A stretch of DNA of 64,000 nucleotides from Hippasteria phrygiana (lineage: Eukaryota > Echinodermata > Asteroidea > Valvatida > Goniasteridae), in NCBI GenBank assembly GCA_037893225.1, contig JAZGUH010000410.1, positions 1,240,001 through 1,304,000 on the forward strand. Reading direction: 5' to 3'. Below, piece after piece: positions 10,830-22,344 of this stretch; within the stretch, counting starts at the first letter, position 1, and every line of letters starts with the position of its first letter. Position numbers and translations under genes: made by a program. Below the pieces are notes generated by a model. That model made no database searches. It worked only from the letters and a program-made list of their open reading frames with translations, and was not told the origin of the DNA.

Positions 10830-12340
10830 TGTTAGTTGTGTACATGAGTGATATACATGTACCCACCTTAGCTGTTTACAAAAAAATGTAAGAGAAATCA
10901 CCGTTATTGAGTAGGTCTGTCGAGAATAGTCTTCATTTTAACCATTTCAGTTTATGCTGAAAAGTGGTCTACTGTCATCCTCAAAAGCAATCTTTGTGCC
11001 ACATGTGCACAAATCAGAATTGCTTTGTTCATCACCTCGTTCTCTTTCAAGACATGCTATGTTGATCTAGTCTCTCCAATTTGTGGTAGGAACCTTAGCG
11101 CGTTCCGGAAGTCAACTTAACATGTTAAAATGTTAGCATTGGAGGGAAACCTTATCCTGTTACGGCCAGAAGCAGAATTTACCTGACTCTATACAACTCC
11201 TTTCTCATGCCGTCAAAAAACGCCCAGCTCTGTAACCCAGTAGCCCAAGCTCCATGCAAACAGACACACACACACACTGCTCTAAGACCGGAACCCTCCA
11301 CAAGAAATAATTGTTTTCAAAGACCCCCCTCTTAGGCCGGCAACAGACATTACAATAGCACCACCAGCCCGGATGTGCCCAGAGTTGAAACGGGAGACTG
11401 AGGGGTGAGAAATGCATTCGCTCGAACTTACAACGCAGGAGGGGAAGGGGAGGGGAAAAAAACAAAAAACCCATAGCCCACAGAGTGTAAGAGCACTCTG
11501 CACACTTCAGAACCTTTTTACATTGTTTGCCAACACCAGTCCCTGTACTCCATACAAACACAGCATATGGTGTTTGGCCAGCACTCCACGCAAGTGTCGC
11601 ACCGGCGGCCCGCGCATACACGCGCACGTATGCAGAAGGAAGACGACCGCGGCGGGAGACAAATTTGGGGAGCTTTTATCGCGGGTGATGGATGGGGGGT
11701 GGGGGTAACTTGACTGCGGTCGTAGCGGGGCGCTGCGTTACAACATAACGCCCGGGCTGCCTCTGAAGTACTTTGATTAGCCTGGCCGTGTACATAATGC
11801 ACTTTTCAGGCAGGATATTCATAGTCTGTATAATATACACACTGGTTGGCATGAGTGTGAGCTGTGGCAGTGAATGCAATCTTTTGGTTGGCCAATGTCT
11901 GTGCTATGATTCTCAACCTAGAGATTAACCTGACCCGCAAGATTACAAACAGGCATGTGTGAGTTGATATAGGTCACCCTGAACAAATAATTCAGAAGAT
12001 AAGAGGATCATTGATTACAGGAACGTTATTGTATGGGTTGAAAAGAAATCAAGCTTAATTAATAATGGATATTAAAATGAAACTTAAATTGGGTTTTTCG
12101 TTTTACTTGGTGAGTAGTTGAAGCATTCGCTTCAGCTCTCATATAGGTTTTTGTTTTACTTAATCGTGAAAAGGAAACTTGGTACAGTACTTTATAGACA
12201 GCAGATTCTTGTAGATTGAATGCCACTAACCCTGTCAGTATGTCAATATCTCGATTCATTTCTGACATGCAGGCTTTCAAAATGAAACAAGCACGAATTC
12301 GTGCAGGAGCTGCGTCATCCACCTATGAATCAGTAAAGCA
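10830..12340. other. Unique DNA; CpG-bearing segment at ~11200-11780
   Basis: No gene is seen. 11200-11780 is GC-richer with many CpG (GCACCGGCGGCCCGCGCATA near 11599) and could be regulatory. The remaining sequence is AT-rich. A CTCF-like GCGCCCTCTTCTG lies just beyond at 12355-12367. Confidence 0.4.
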
Positions 12341-12344
12341 TAGT

Positions 12345-13575
12345 AAATGTTGTAGCGCCCTCTTCTGTTGAGCCGTGTCGCGAAAACGAATTTGGCACAA
12401 CAAGAAGAAGAACAACGCTAAGCGCTTATAGAGCCCCCCGTCTGCGATGCGACGCTGCTAAAAAAAAGCCTGAGGAAAAAGGGGTCAGGGTACATATATA
12501 TGAATTTCAGGGGTAATACCTCTGAACAGTGTTGAATAAAAAATTATGGGGGAGTCAAAAAATTCAACTCAAAACACCTTTTGTTGAACTGTAGTAGATT
12601 TGCAAAAAAACATGGCTTTGTGACTTAAACCCAATTATATATTTCTGGTTTATTAAATTTTATGCTTGTTAGGACTTTTGCAAGAACACTGGGTGTAATG
12701 TAAAGTACAGTACAGTATGCAGGGCTAACCAAGTCAACGTTGACACAGCAAGGATGTTTGAATGCCCTGTTCCAACTCTACCCAAACATCTATCCCTAAA
12801 CCCCAAACTGAACAACCCCAAACTTCCACTACAACAAGTTGTCCCCAAGCGAGATCAATCCAGCCTGACCTTCCAAACCTTCCCCTGACCTTCCCATACT
12901 CCAAATCATCAGCACACCCACTAGACTCCAGCCACCCTAGTGATGGACCCCAGGCTATTTTCCCTCCTCACTGACAAGAACAATTAGCGTCTTTGTGTGT
13001 GGCACCTGGGCTTTTGATGGCTAGAAACAATAGCTGGAGTACCTGACTTGCTGAAGGAATGTTGGGCACACCTGTTGGCAGGTTGATAGGATGTAGCTGC
13101 CCCCTTTACTATCATTTAAGGAATACCCTGAAGTGAGGCGAGTTTAGAACTCTCCTCTTTGGGTAAAACTCAACAGGATGACTGAACGTCAACAGTTTCA
13201 ATTTTCAAGTCTGTGACGAATAACCCGAGATGCTTTCATCTCTCCCGGCCAACCTCTGGCCTTTTCACCCTCACCCAAAAGCAGGTTCCTTTGTTCCTTG
13301 CTGTCCCAACCCCTTCTCTTGACTCCTTTTGATGTTCACCAACTGCTACACTGCCTTGGTCCTTCATCCCTCTTTTGTGTTTCTTCAGGCAAGAGTCCTG
13401 GGAGAAATGTGAAAGGGAATTACAGTTGGCTCATTTTCCTTACAAATTTTCACTGAATGATGCGGGTTGAGACTGCCTTAGACATACTCAAAATGTTTGG
13501 GTATATAGAAAACCGAAGATCAATAAACAACTTCCAATGAAATTCCAAGATGTTTCAAAGTGAAACTTTGTGAAA
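12345..13575. other. Unique DNA
   Basis: No gene is seen. 12395-12440 (CAACAAGAAGAAGAACAACG then CTAAGCGCTTATAGAGC) resembles SINE-type sequence but is too short to assign. 12760-12970 is C/A-rich and gives a Pro/Ser/Thr frame that looks compositional. Confidence 0.4.
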
Positions 13576-13578
13576 ACT

Positions 13579-13652
13579 GGCAGGAGCGGGATTTGAACCT
13601 GCCTCCTCTGGAATACCGTGTCAGTGCTCTACCAACTGAGCTATATCTTGCC
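13579..13652 (-). mobile_element. tRNA-derived SINE head
   Basis: On the minus strand it reads as a tRNA-like sequence: A-box TAGCTCAGTTGGTAGAGC, B-box GGTTCAAATCC, and GGCAAGA / TCCTGCC as near-complementary ends with one mismatch. The anticodon arm does not fold well and there are two extra bases between acceptor and D arm, so it is not a functional tRNA. The tail would continue towards lower coordinates (CAGTTTTCACAAAGTTTCAC). Confidence 0.65.
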
Positions 13653-15116
13653 CTAAATAAAGTTGACGGTCTCCCAAATTGTCAGTATCTTTGTTCAGGG
13701 GGCGCTAGTCAGAAGTCATAAACCCATAATGCCATATAGCCAGGGATCACGCCAAATTTGACAATACAACCCGGGAAGCGACATTGTGGGGATCACTCAA
13801 TGAGGATACAACTTTTTATCCTATAACGACAAACAAAATTCCAAGATGTTAAATTGTGCTAAAATTCAAAATAAACAAAATGGCCATAGAAAAGTACAAG
13901 CAAGCGTAATAAACTATGCATTCTACACAGGAATATATCATTCCAGTAGAGATTTCATCACAGAAATGATCCCTCACTGCTGTTGGTGATCCCTAATTAC
14001 AATGTGCAGTTTGAGACAATGTCCCAGTATGTTACATAAATTGGGTTTCTGTGCCCACCTGTTATACAGGTGAAAACCCTGGTCTCTACTGATCCAATTA
14101 TTTTTCAATTTGTCAACTTGCTGCAAGCCCTTCATTTGTTTTGGGCACACCTGTGATTATGGACAGTGACTAGAGTTTACCTGAGGCTATTGAATGGGTA
14201 CCTGAATCTGCATTGCAAGTGGTTTCATTTTTTTGGGTAGAGTGGATCTTGGTGACAGTGGGAGTGTGAACCAATAAACTGAGAGTCCTAGAAGTTGAAA
14301 CAAGATAATCTGTGATTTCTGTATATGAATGATTTCTGTACGCCCCCTCCCCCATGTTTTTACAGGAAAATACACTCAGAGATAATGTGCCAGCAGGATT
14401 TTAATGTAGTTTTCAAAATTTTCCTGCCCAAACCCAGCAAAGATTGAGAAACTGCCTGTCCACTCCCAGTCAAATTTTGCACAATTTGTTGTTGGTGCAA
14501 TTTTAACCTACCTAACAATTCAATTCACTATTTGGGAAAAAAAGAAATGGTTTTATTTGCCAGTGATAAAGATTAACTTCTGAAGAAAAAAGGTGTTTTT
14601 TACTAAGGAAAACCTGCCTGTCCAAAATGATTGTGCATGTCCATTGGACAGGTCGCTGGATGATACATACACGTTTAGACTCTGTGCTTATATTAGTGGG
14701 CTTGTGTTGTTCCCAAGATCTGTAATTATGTAGATTGGCCATACCATGGACTCATTACTTCATGAGGTTGCTGTAATATTCAGTCATAACAACATCCTGA
14801 CACACAACATGCCATAGCGTCCAAGCTGAATGCAGCAGACAACTCATCGCTAACAACATTCGGTGTAAACATTTATGCACCGAGTGCCATTTTACAAATT
14901 ACCGCATTGATTCAATTTTTCGTTACACAGGGCCTGCATTCTTACATCTCTCTCTCTCAACGAAGGTTTACTCCAGAAATAATAAACAGATTTCTCTGTG
15001 ACATCACAGGGCAACATTTACGCGGCGTAATTAATTCCACGCAGGGGATGTAATCGAATTAGCCAGGGGGAAGGTAGTAACATTTCCCCCCGCGGGGTTC
15101 CCCGCGGTGTTAAAAC

Positions 15117-15119
<3 letters not shown>

Positions 15120-15151
<32 letters not shown>
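15120..15151 (+). repeat. Poly-C tract (32 C)
   Basis: The longest homopolymer in the window, directly after a CpG-rich patch. It can form an i-motif or G-quadruplex on the opposite strand. Confidence 0.9.
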
Positions 15152-15152
<1 letters not shown>

Positions 15153-15502
15153 CTGCCGTGCAAAGATGATAAATGATACGAGCGAGGCAGGGCTTGCTAT
15201 TGACTGGTGCGGGTAGCTGTGTGCTCCGGTTTTTAAGTGTTTAGTGCGGCTAATAGGGCAAGGCACTATGCGGCGCGTTCACTTCCCTTGAAGTGCTATT
15301 GACATGATGCTCCAGCGCAAAGCTCGCGGAGTAGACCACGCGCAGTCGTGTTGCCCCATTGAATATTAACACCGGACGCAAATGGCCAAGCGTGGCACCA
15401 TCGCACTCTCAACTTGTTACGCGTCGTTTCCCGAAATAGCATCTTTTCAGAATTTTGTTTACTGCCGCTTGCTCTCAAAGCTTCTTGGTACCTTTTTTTT
15501 TT

Positions 15503-15535
15503 AGAAGAAGAAGAAGAAGAAAAAGAGAGAAATTC
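15503..15535 (+). repeat. (AAG)n microsatellite
   Basis: AGAAGAAGAAGAAGAAG followed by AAAAAGAGAGAAA. Confidence 0.8.
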
Positions 15536-16064
15536 TTTTTAGACTTGGCAACGCGAGGTGGCGTGGCTACGCGTAAGCGTGGCGCACTCTGTGCGGAGGA
15601 ATTGGAATGTCCGCAGTGGCTTTTTAGCTCTCTGAGGGGTGGGCTTGTCTAGCCTGTGAAATCTAACATATGGCTGGGAGGGGGGGGGGGCAGAGGCAGA
15701 GAGGGAAGGCTGTCTGCCTACCCTTGCTGCATGGTCCGTAGAGTCACAGGAATGCAAATGCTCACCCTTGCACTTTTTCTATTCCCTTTTGTGTTTCTGT
15801 GTACAGGATTTGTTGTCCATATCATTTTAATTCAAGGCGGTACAGCGTATGTACGGTATCAGCAGAAAGGATTCTTAAAATCATTTTGGCTACTCTTGAC
15901 CCAGGAGTATTTAGTTTGCGGTTGAAAAGATTGCGTACACCACAAAACTGCAGACAAATCCTCACCAAACTGAACTAAATCCACAGAGTTGTAATCAAGA
16001 CAATCAGAAGCTGCAGGGATGGAACAGTGACAAAGAAATGCCTTTGTCATAGTTTATTTGAACA

Positions 16065-16130
16065 GTTTGTGACTTGTCTTGTGACTTGAGACTTGTGACT
16101 TGTGATAGACAAGTTTGTGATGACTTGACT
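16065..16130 (+). repeat. TGTGACTTG-type short tandem repeat
   Basis: Degenerate units GTGACTTG(T/A) recur about six times with small insertions. Confidence 0.65.
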
Positions 16131-16362
16131 ACAACTCTGCAAATCCAAAAGATTACACTTGTGCATGCATGAGGAATATGATGTTGCTGATATACTGAGA
16201 ATTTACCAGAGAAAAATTGCAAGAAACAGAATATATTTGAAGGAGGAAATTGTTATTCTAAAGGATTTTCCATCCAGTCGATGTAATTTTTTTACCACAA
16301 CCGTACCTAGGGTAACAAACAGATCACACTGATCTCAAACTGCTGTATAAAACTGACATATA

Positions 16363-17558
16363 AGGCCTTTTCACACTACGAAAAATCTCGGTGTTGGACC
16401 CGGGTCCGACCCGTGTTGACTAGACTGACCTTTTCACACTGCAACATTTCAACACGGCACTGACCCGTGTAGAGCGCTCAACCCGGGTTGAAACCCAACC
16501 CTGCTCGGGAGGTGGGTTGAGAGCTTTGGACCCGTGTAGAGAAGTTGGACCCGTGTTGAAAGTCGTAGTGTGAACGTCTCCGGGTTGAGTTCGATCCGTG
16601 TAACCGTGGATCGGAGTGTGCGTGCAGAGCACCACATACTAGGCTGTTCGATATGACGATATTTGCCGATGTTTCGGTATTATGTTGCTTTTTCAGCGTT
16701 TATGGTTTCTCCAAGTGTGTATACGTTAAGTGTGTATTACTAGTCTAGATTACTTTGCGCGAAATTATTTCCAATAAATTTGAAGGCAGAATAGTACATA
16801 ACGTATGGAGGAATAAATAAATACATTCTGTACTAAATGTGTCGCTTCTTTTATCGTTTTAAGCCCCGACATGACTTTTCCGACATCTCCGCGCCGTATG
16901 TAGCGCACATTGCTTGCATGCTTATTCCATCGTTAGTGTAGTCTTGGTCAAATGCAAACAACCGCACTGAACGCTACCATATTATTACTAGTGTACAATG
17001 TACGTACATGCAGCTAACATTTTGCAAACTTCGTCTCGAGAAAAGGCTACGTATGAGGGGGCCGGGGTTATTGCTCAATATGGGGAACCCCAAAAGTGCA
17101 TCTGCGCGTGCGCGTTGCTTTGTTGCAAACAGCTGGCCTTGGCCGCCGGTCAAGTACAAGTGCAAGCATGGAGGAATAAAACACACTGGATACTTTTACC
17201 TCCGATATGTCGGAGAAAATGGGCCCCAAATCAGACAAAAGATCGACATGGAGTGAGGAGTATTTGGGCTGACAGCTCCATCCAAAGCCAGCTCGGCGGA
17301 ACGACCAGAATGCAGTATGGGGATTTTCCGATTCGACCCGTGTTGAACGGCCGGCCGTGTGTGTAGTGTGAAACGATCGCACAATACACGGGTCGAAACA
17401 TTACACGTGTAGCAAAAATGCTGGCGCTGCGTTAAGTAGTGTGAAAAGGCAGCGTAATTGACCCGTGTTGAAATTTTAAGAAGTCTACACGGGTCGGACC
17501 CGTGTCGGACCCGTGTAGATTTCAACACGGGTCGAACGTACATAGTGTGAAAAGGCCT
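16363..17558. mobile_element. TIR DNA transposon with ACCCGTGT arrays (1196 bp)
   Basis: Both ends are AGGCCTTTTCACACTA in inverted orientation, flanked on each side by ATA, a possible 3-bp target duplication. Both terminal regions are filled with an iterated motif. Exact ACCCGTGT occurs at 16409, 16463, 16530, 16549, 17336, 17461, 17498 and 17509, and its complement at 17386, 17487 and 17525. Degenerate copies of the terminus itself (TTTTCACACT / AGTGTGAAAAGGC) also recur inside, near 16431 and 17436. Such arrays resemble transposase-binding subterminal repeats. The ~700-bp middle has no transposase; a 21-codon ATG frame at 17207-17272 (MSEKMGPKSDKRSTWSEEYL) resembles the start of a Myb/SANT-like domain and may be a remnant. 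A PIF/Harbinger relation is a guess. Confidence 0.8.
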
Positions 17559-17566
17559 ATAGCCTG

Positions 17567-17670
17567 AATAGACTGATTCATTATTGATGTATTGACCAAT
17601 CACAACCGTGACTATGATCCGACACTTGTGATTGGACGTCTCGATGTGGGGTTTAACGGATGGGTCTATT
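17567..17670. mobile_element. Palindromic MITE, CCAATCACA/GCCCCGCCC family, copy 1
   Basis: Terminal inverted repeats AATAGACTGATTCATTA and TTTAACGGATGGGTCTATT match each other. The interior has CCAATCACA and its complement TGTGATTGG. It sits 8 bp from the end of the preceding transposon. Other copies: 23065-23130 (half), 27050-27196 and 38447-38591. Confidence 0.75.
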
Positions 17671-17686
17671 GTGAAGTGCTTTGAGA

Positions 17687-18186
17687 CAATTGACCTATCG
17701 CCGTTTGTGAGTTAGCCCCGCCCCTTAGACAACCTTACACACGTGCAGCACGTTGGTGCGATGCGGGAAACGCGCAGTAGCGTATTATGGTGAATCATAT
17801 TACCGGATACAGAAGTTGTCTCAGATTTCTGAGACAACTTTGTCCACGTGTGCATGCAGACTTTCGTGCGACCACTAATTGCAAAAAGTGGGAAAATAAC
17901 GCGTATATGAATAATGCAGACTCCCTGGACCCCACTCACATAATTTTCATTAAGAAATATAAACATAACAAACTACGCTAAACGGGCTTGGCCAATGTGC
18001 TGCAAACAAAATAAGTATAACGTGATGGGCCGGTTGAGCGTTTGCGTTTCAACTAACAGGGCGCACATGCGGCCGAATATTGCGCGTCTTTGGAATGTTT
18101 TTTGTTTGTCCAAGATTTGGAATATCATGTGATGTTCAACAGACGCTACGATTGGATAATGGTCATGAACGGCGATAGGTCAATTG
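17687..18186. mobile_element. 500-bp TIR element
   Basis: The ends are a perfect 19-bp inverted repeat, CAATTGACCTATCGCCGTT and its complement. The interior is non-coding and includes a 13-bp-arm palindrome at 17813-17840. It lies 16 bp after the preceding MITE, so three DNA elements are packed end to end from 16363 to 18186. Confidence 0.75.
17813..17840. repeat. Palindrome inside the 500-bp element
   Basis: AAGTTGTCTCAGA, a TT spacer, then the exact complement TCTGAGACAACTT. Confidence 0.7.
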
Positions 18187-18189
18187 TAT

Positions 18190-19075
18190 AAAGGGCTATA
18201 TTAACCCTTTCTGGTCTACTGTTATTCATGGGGTGCCAGTACAGGATTGTGCAGCGAAGCATAATGCAAACAGTAGGCAAACAATGGATTGAGTACGTGC
18301 AGGAATGCGTGTATAGATGACAACCAACCAGGTGTTCAAACTGCGACCATGGCTGTTCGTATTCAGGAGGTGAACACTGCATTATTATTATTATCATCAT
18401 CATTTAGTGGATGCATCTTTGTCAAATGTTTACCTGTGAATGCTCCGCGGAGCTTTCCCCGAGTACAAAATACTAAAAAGCAGAAAGTCTGGTTCCTCCT
18501 CATGACTGCCTGAGAAACGAACGTGATCCCACACCACCGTCGCAGATAATGCCAGGGGTGCAATGAAATGGCCTGCACTCTTTGCAGACAGTGAGCAGCA
18601 CACCAGCATGAGATGAATTACAAATAGACCCAATAGCCAACACATGTAACGAGATTGGTAATTAGCTAATTCAGCAGAGGCTCTGTCTCTATTGGCGTGA
18701 AGTCAAGTATGTGTATGTGGTTATACCCACAGGCAGGACAAAATTAGATATTTTTGTGTCTGTCAAAACTAAAACCGTACCATTCATTAGCCAAAGGACA
18801 GTATAACTTGGGTAGCACTTCAGGACAAATCTTGCATCAGCTTTTCATAGCAACAGCAACTTCATCAGGATGATACAATCAGAGGCACAACAGTGTTGTG
18901 TCCAAAGCACTGTACCCCAAAAAATCTAACTTTAAAAAAAATATATTTAACAGTTATTACATTTTTTTTCATTTAACAGTTATTACATTTTTACATTTTT
19001 GGAACGAAGGTTCCATGTTTAGTCAATTTCCAGTTGGAATTCATTTCTTACCGACATTTCTTCCAAACTTTGTTG
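18190..19075. other. Unique DNA with small repeats
   Basis: No gene is seen. It has a TTA/TCA microsatellite (18379-18404) and a direct repeat of CATTTAACAGTTATTACATT (about 18943-18988). Confidence 0.4.
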
Positions 19076-19079
19076 ATGG

Positions 19080-19235
19080 GCTATTTGAAGGAATGGTTTT
19101 CAGACTGTTGTACATGTAGGCCCTCTTGACGAGGAGTTTAATTACCAAAGAACTACATTGGACAGATTTTACGAGAATTGAAAAGCACCACCTTCTTTCT
19201 TCAAATGAATACAAGGATTAAGATCATTTGTATGT
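19080..19235 (+). repeat. Dispersed repeat F, copy 1
   Basis: Shared phrases in the same order as at 61515-61690: ATTTGAAGGAATG, then ACTGTTG, then CCCTCTTGACGAGGAG, then ACCACCTTCTTTCTTCAAAT followed by GAA. Related pieces are at 37500-37570, 46450-46580 and 63541-63650 (minus). It has no coding frame and its class is unknown. Most other copies contain a CTCF-like GCGCCCTCT core. Confidence 0.6.
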
Positions 19236-19366
19236 TTCTAAGACGTGGTTATCTGTGACAACAGGTTCAACTGGACTATTGCATGGGTTCTTTGTGATAG
19301 AGTGATGGTTGTCGTACATCTGTTCCAAAAGAGCCATGTGTAGAAGGCTTTGCATGTGGTTTCTAT

Positions 19367-20150
19367 AGGCCTTTTCACACTAGAGTATCCATCCCCGGGG
19401 TGAACTCGCTCCGGGTAGCCCCGGGGTGACGCGCAATTTTTCACCCCGAGTTCAACCCCGCATCGATTCTCACTTGCTTTTCTCAAACCCTACTTATCTC
19501 GCCCCGGGGATCGGCACAGTCGTTTCTCACTTGAACACGGCGGTCAACAGGGCAAATTTTTATCAAGTGGTGCGCATGCGTAGTTTATGCATTACCCAGA
19601 TGTGCCTTTCGATGGTCATGGCTGCATTGGGGCATGGCTGCACAAGTGGCTGAAGAACTGGCTGATATTATCGCTGGTTGAGAGAGTGTAGTATTCGGTG
19701 GCCAAAGAAAGTTTCACGAAAGAATTCGTGCACGCGAGAACGTTTTTTACACGTTAGCAAAGAACGCACATACCGGGTACCCGGCCGCGCCGCGCACCAG
19801 CGCAATTAAAAGCATAGTACACATGTACATTGTACGTGTAAATATGATGCGTGCGATTCTGTTATGTTGTGCTGATAACGCATGTTTTTGGTGACCTTTG
19901 TGCCGTTGCTCGCCCCAGGGCGAACTCACCCCTGCACCAATACTCACTACCATTCTCGCCCCGGGGAAAGTGTCTCGCCCCAGGGATAAGATTTTCAACC
20001 CTGGTCTAGAGCAGGGTTAAACTCGCCCCGGGGATGAGCAATCTCGGGGGTGGCGCGGGGGTGAAAATTTCAAGTGTGAATCGGAACTTATTTTCACCCC
20101 CACGTCACCCCGGGGCCACCCCCGAGATTTGCTATAGTGGGAAAAGGCCT
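19367..20150. mobile_element. TIR DNA transposon with CCCCGGGG arrays (784 bp)
   Basis: The left end AGGCCTTTTCACACTA and the complemented right end AGGCCTTTTCCCACTA nearly match each other and the 16363-17558 element. The iterated internal motif is different, however: exact CCCCGGGG at 19393, 19419, 19502, 19959, 20026 and 20108, plus CCCCAGGG variants at about 19913 and 19977, often followed by TGA or ATGA. There is no transposase frame. The flanks (TAT / TTG) show no clear target duplication. Confidence 0.8.
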
Positions 20151-20154
20151 TTGT

Positions 20155-21900
20155 ACCTGAATGTTCAGTTGTAAGTAGGGTAATTATTTCTCAACTGCTA
20201 CAGCAACCCCACACCCACACGCTGTGGTTCCAATTTGTGACAATCGTCAGCAATTAGGACACAACCCCCATACATTACTACGGCTTCGGGTTAATACCCA
20301 GCTTTCAGACTATAGCATGAATGTGTCAGGGGTGCAAAACCCACAATAATAATGACCCTGGTTTATTAACTTCACCACCTTCACAATAGCAAATTAACAG
20401 ACAATTACTGCATTCTCCTAAAGAAAAAAAACAGCGGGCCAAACCCAAAAGCAATTTTCTGAGGAGCTCTCGCTTTGACAAGTTGTTTGTAAACACCACA
20501 AGGCAACAAACAGAGATACAAATCTGTGGTTAGTTTGTTGACTGGCTGCTGTTTTCAATTGTACAGGTAACAAACCAACCTTGGTCCAAATCTGCTGTCT
20601 TTAAGCACCTGACATTGCCAAAGGCAGAACAATAAACACAAACCCCATGTAAAATGCATCAGAGGAAAGGTCTTTTTTTTGTGCACTGGGGCTGACCCTG
20701 CTAATTTCCTGATTGAATAAAGACAGATAATCCTTGTGAATACAAACAGAACCCTTGGAAATATGCATCAAGCCCATGACTTTCCGTTCCTGTACACAAA
20801 TGCCAGCGTCAGCTGTAGAAGATGTCTACCGCCCTCTAGTGGTCATATTTATGATGTATCATAATAGAATTTCATTTACAAATAATTATGCTAATTTGTT
20901 GCTTGTTTCAGGATCAATTGAGTTGATGTATGAAAACTTAATGTTTCTATTTTTATACCTGTACATGTTTGTAACTGATACCAGAATAATTGAATTGGTG
21001 CACCAAAGCTGCTGTGACATCAGCCTTGATCTCATTAACGACCAATTCCATTTCACCACACTGTTCTCCAGTTAAATGCACACCAAGAATCAGTGTATGT
21101 AGAACGGCATGGCAATTAAATGAACATTCAATGAGAACAAGAATTATATAAAACTGTTGAGTTTACAAAACGTGCTCCCCGGGTAGTCTACAAAGTGGGT
21201 GTCACACTGTCAAGAACTGAATTTTTGAACGAAATAAATTGCACTGTTGGTTTTTCTGAAATATATTGATTTATTATGTGCTACGTGTGAATATTGATAG
21301 ACGTTTAAAACTGTAGGAATTGAGAGCAGAGCGATCCCAATTCAAATTTGAAACTTATTGAATCTGTTGCTTATCGTCAGTCATTTTTTTTTTTCGTTGG
21401 TGCAATGTCTCAATAACCAACAAAAAAGGCAATTAATTTTGAAAAAATTTAATACAATTTTGGGTGATACATCCTCAGAGCACAAACATACACCTTTAAA
21501 GATTTGTTTTCAGAGCCTGAGAAAGACTAAAAAAAAAAAGGCATCTTCTAAAAGGAACTGGGCAAGGACCTTAATTTTTTTTCTACTACTTGGCCTTAAT
21601 TTTGAACTTTAGATATTTGATACGAGTAATATTGCATCCTGGCTGTCATGATCGGCAGATGGAGTTTGCCCGTTCCGCCAGTGGTCAGCTGTGCAACCTT
21701 TGGGGCTGGTGTCAAGAGTGTTAAGAGCCAAGCTGTGTGTGCCAACATGCTTACCACTATTGACAAAAAACGTCTTGGCATCATACAAATTGACTATGGT
21801 TTAATTTGGAAAAGCCCACCAGTGTGGTGGATATTCACTGTGCTGTGTCCTTTGCTGTACATTCAACAAATGGTCAAGCCTGACCATTGCTGTTTGGATG
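20155..21900. other. Unique DNA with a CTCF-like site
   Basis: No gene is seen. It is AT-rich except for the CTCF-like motif at 20829-20842. Frames at 20755-21075 and 21358-21612 show no domain. Confidence 0.45.
20829..20842 (-). promoter_or_regulatory. CTCF-like motif
   Basis: The complement reads CCACTAGAGGGCGG, which fits the metazoan CTCF core (CCASYAGRKGGCRS) at every position. Binding is inferred from motif only. Confidence 0.5.
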
Positions 21901-21907
21901 ATGTGTG

Positions 21908-22338
21908 ATGACCGGCTCTACAAAAATGGGTATTATGTCGCAAAATTTGAGAAAATGAGTTATATACATAGTTGAATTTGTTACATTCCAAGCTCTAATT
22001 TGGTGTAGGTTTGACCCCCTGTGGCATTTTGTGTTCTCGAGATATCTTGACATTTGTATACTCATATTTTCCAATTTAACGGAAGTGCATTTAGAGATAT
22101 AGCCCAACACAAAAGTGCGAAGAAATAATATCGACATTTTTTTTTTTTTCATTTTTATTCATCAATATTGAAGTTTTTGAAAATAAATTCTGAAAATATA
22201 GATATAATAGAAGCCAACAAACCAAAAACAAAAAATCACTTATGTGAAGATTTTTTCGCCCGCTTTACAAAGAACAGCCCTGTGTGTGTGTGTTTTCACA
22301 TAGTGCGACATAATACCCTTTTTTTGTAGAGCGGGTCA
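21908..22338. mobile_element. TIR element (431 bp)
   Basis: The left end TGACCGGCTCTACAAAAATG followed by GGTATTATGTCGCA is matched in inverted orientation at the right end (TGCGACATAATACCC ... TGTAGAGCGGGTCA), about 34 bp with few mismatches. The interior is AT-rich and non-coding. The two flanks do not show a clear duplication. Non-autonomous; superfamily not assigned. Confidence 0.8.
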
Positions 22339-22344
22339 CTTATA

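Larger units (their letters stand above)
13665..16055. other. Unique DNA; CpG-bearing segment at ~15020-15650
   Basis: No gene is seen. 15020-15650 is CpG-rich, with a 32-C run (15120-15151), a CCCCGCGGGGTTCCCCGCGG palindromic patch (about 15088-15107) and an (AAG)n tract. 13700-15000 is AT-rich and includes a CACCTGT-TAT-ACAGGTG dyad at 14056-14072. Confidence 0.4.

Noticed and set aside
11205..11879. Overlapping Cys-rich frames of 67-140 codons
   Set aside because: They conflict with each other on both strands and carry no recognisable domain.
13579..13652. Functional tRNA gene
   Set aside because: A- and B-box are present, but the anticodon stem is mispaired and the acceptor-D spacing is wrong, so a SINE or tRNA pseudogene is more likely.
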